DNA from: Candidatus Omnitrophota bacterium
Lineage (GTDB): Bacteria; Ratteibacteria; UBA8468; B48-G9; DSTR01
DNA length: 5,475 nt
Assembly: GCA_023818865.1 (NCBI GenBank)
Contig: JAMWDF010000067.1
Location: forward strand, 5,758-11,232
Reading direction: 5' to 3'
How positions within the stretch are numbered: the stretch's first letter is position 1; the number at the start of each line of letters is the position of its first letter. The notes under the pieces are model-generated. The model saw only the letters and a list, made by a program, of their open reading frames with translations. It was not told the origin of the DNA and searched no databases. Below, in pieces: positions 5,242-5,475 of this stretch. The translations under genes and the position numbers were made by a program.

Positions 5242-5475
5242 ATGGCTAAAGGAAAATCGGCTAAACAGGTTTCCTTCCCCAAGGGTTACGGTCATATGGT
5301 CCTTGATTACTATGTTGCCCGCGTGAGAGAGATTCGCCAGGAGCGCCAGGAGCGACTCGCCGCAATCAAAACCGAGGAAGAAGCCTGTATTTACCGGGAT
5401 AGGGTGAGCCAGGTTATTCGCCAGATTTTCTTCCCATTTCCAGAAAAGACGCCGCTTCAGGCGAAGACTACCGGC
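5242..5475 (+). CDS. N-terminus of a putative esterase-type alpha/beta hydrolase (cut by window edge)
   Basis: The frame is open for 78 codons from the ATG at 5242 to the right edge, with a strong AAGGAG upstream. There is no signal peptide; the first 14 residues are lysine-rich, suggesting a cytoplasmic protein. A charged helical region (about 23-60, with VREIRQERQERLAAIKT and YRDRVSQVIRQ) is followed by FPFPEKTPLQAKTTG (64-78). This order, a helical lead-in then 'FPxKTPLxAxxTG', is what I recall from the N-termini of acetylxylan-esterase or prolyl-oligopeptidase-like alpha/beta hydrolases common in Planctomycetes, Acidobacteria and related uncultured bacteria. The catalytic Ser, Asp and His would lie beyond the window, so activity cannot be judged. 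The gene is divergent from the permease across 59 bp. Confidence 0.7.
   Translation, partial: MAKGKSAKQVSFPKGYGHMVLDYYVARVREIRQERQERLAAIKTEEEACIYRDRVSQVIRQIFFPFPEKTPLQAKTTG

Noticed and set aside
4989..5282. 97-codon minus-strand ORF spanning the permease/esterase gap
   Set aside because: It overlaps the permease start in another frame and the esterase start on the opposite strand. The permease frame at 5182 matches its family from the first residue.

Overview
This window looks like chromosomal DNA from an uncultured or deeply branching bacterium, with roughly balanced base composition. It holds six protein genes and no mobile element, RNA gene or CRISPR array that I can see. Two genes point loosely towards the Planctomycetes/Verrucomicrobia/Omnitrophota type of genome: a large secreted beta-rich protein of unknown function, and the start of an esterase-like alpha/beta hydrolase. 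This placement is recalled family resemblance, not a measurement.

Layout from left to right: (1) 1-291, minus, start of a small helical protein with a possible MazG-like fold, cut by the left edge. (2) 337-1704, plus, a secreted four-domain NlpC/P60 cell-wall peptidase. (3) 1706-3691, minus, a 661-residue exported protein of unknown function. (4) 3793-4236, plus, a PPC/DUF296 protein. (5) 4238-5182, minus, an AEC-family (auxin efflux carrier-like) permease. (6) 5242-5475, plus, start of a putative esterase, cut by the right edge.

The most notable feature is the architecture. Strands alternate at every gene, so no two neighbours can share an operon. Both convergent junctions (1704/1706 and 4236/4238) have stop codons separated by one base, with no visible terminator. 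The three divergent gaps are short (45, 101 and 59 bp). Each can be read as a pair of back-to-back promoters whose -10 hexamers overlap. In two cases (the NlpC/P60 gene and the permease) the predicted transcription start falls within a few bases of the start codon, suggesting leaderless or nearly leaderless mRNAs.

The genes do not form an obvious pathway. Two encode envelope or exported proteins (the peptidase and the 661-residue protein), one is a membrane carrier, and the rest appear cytoplasmic. I found no convincing new multi-gene system. The items most worth checking are the overlapping divergent promoters and the unknown exported protein with its N-terminal triple motif.
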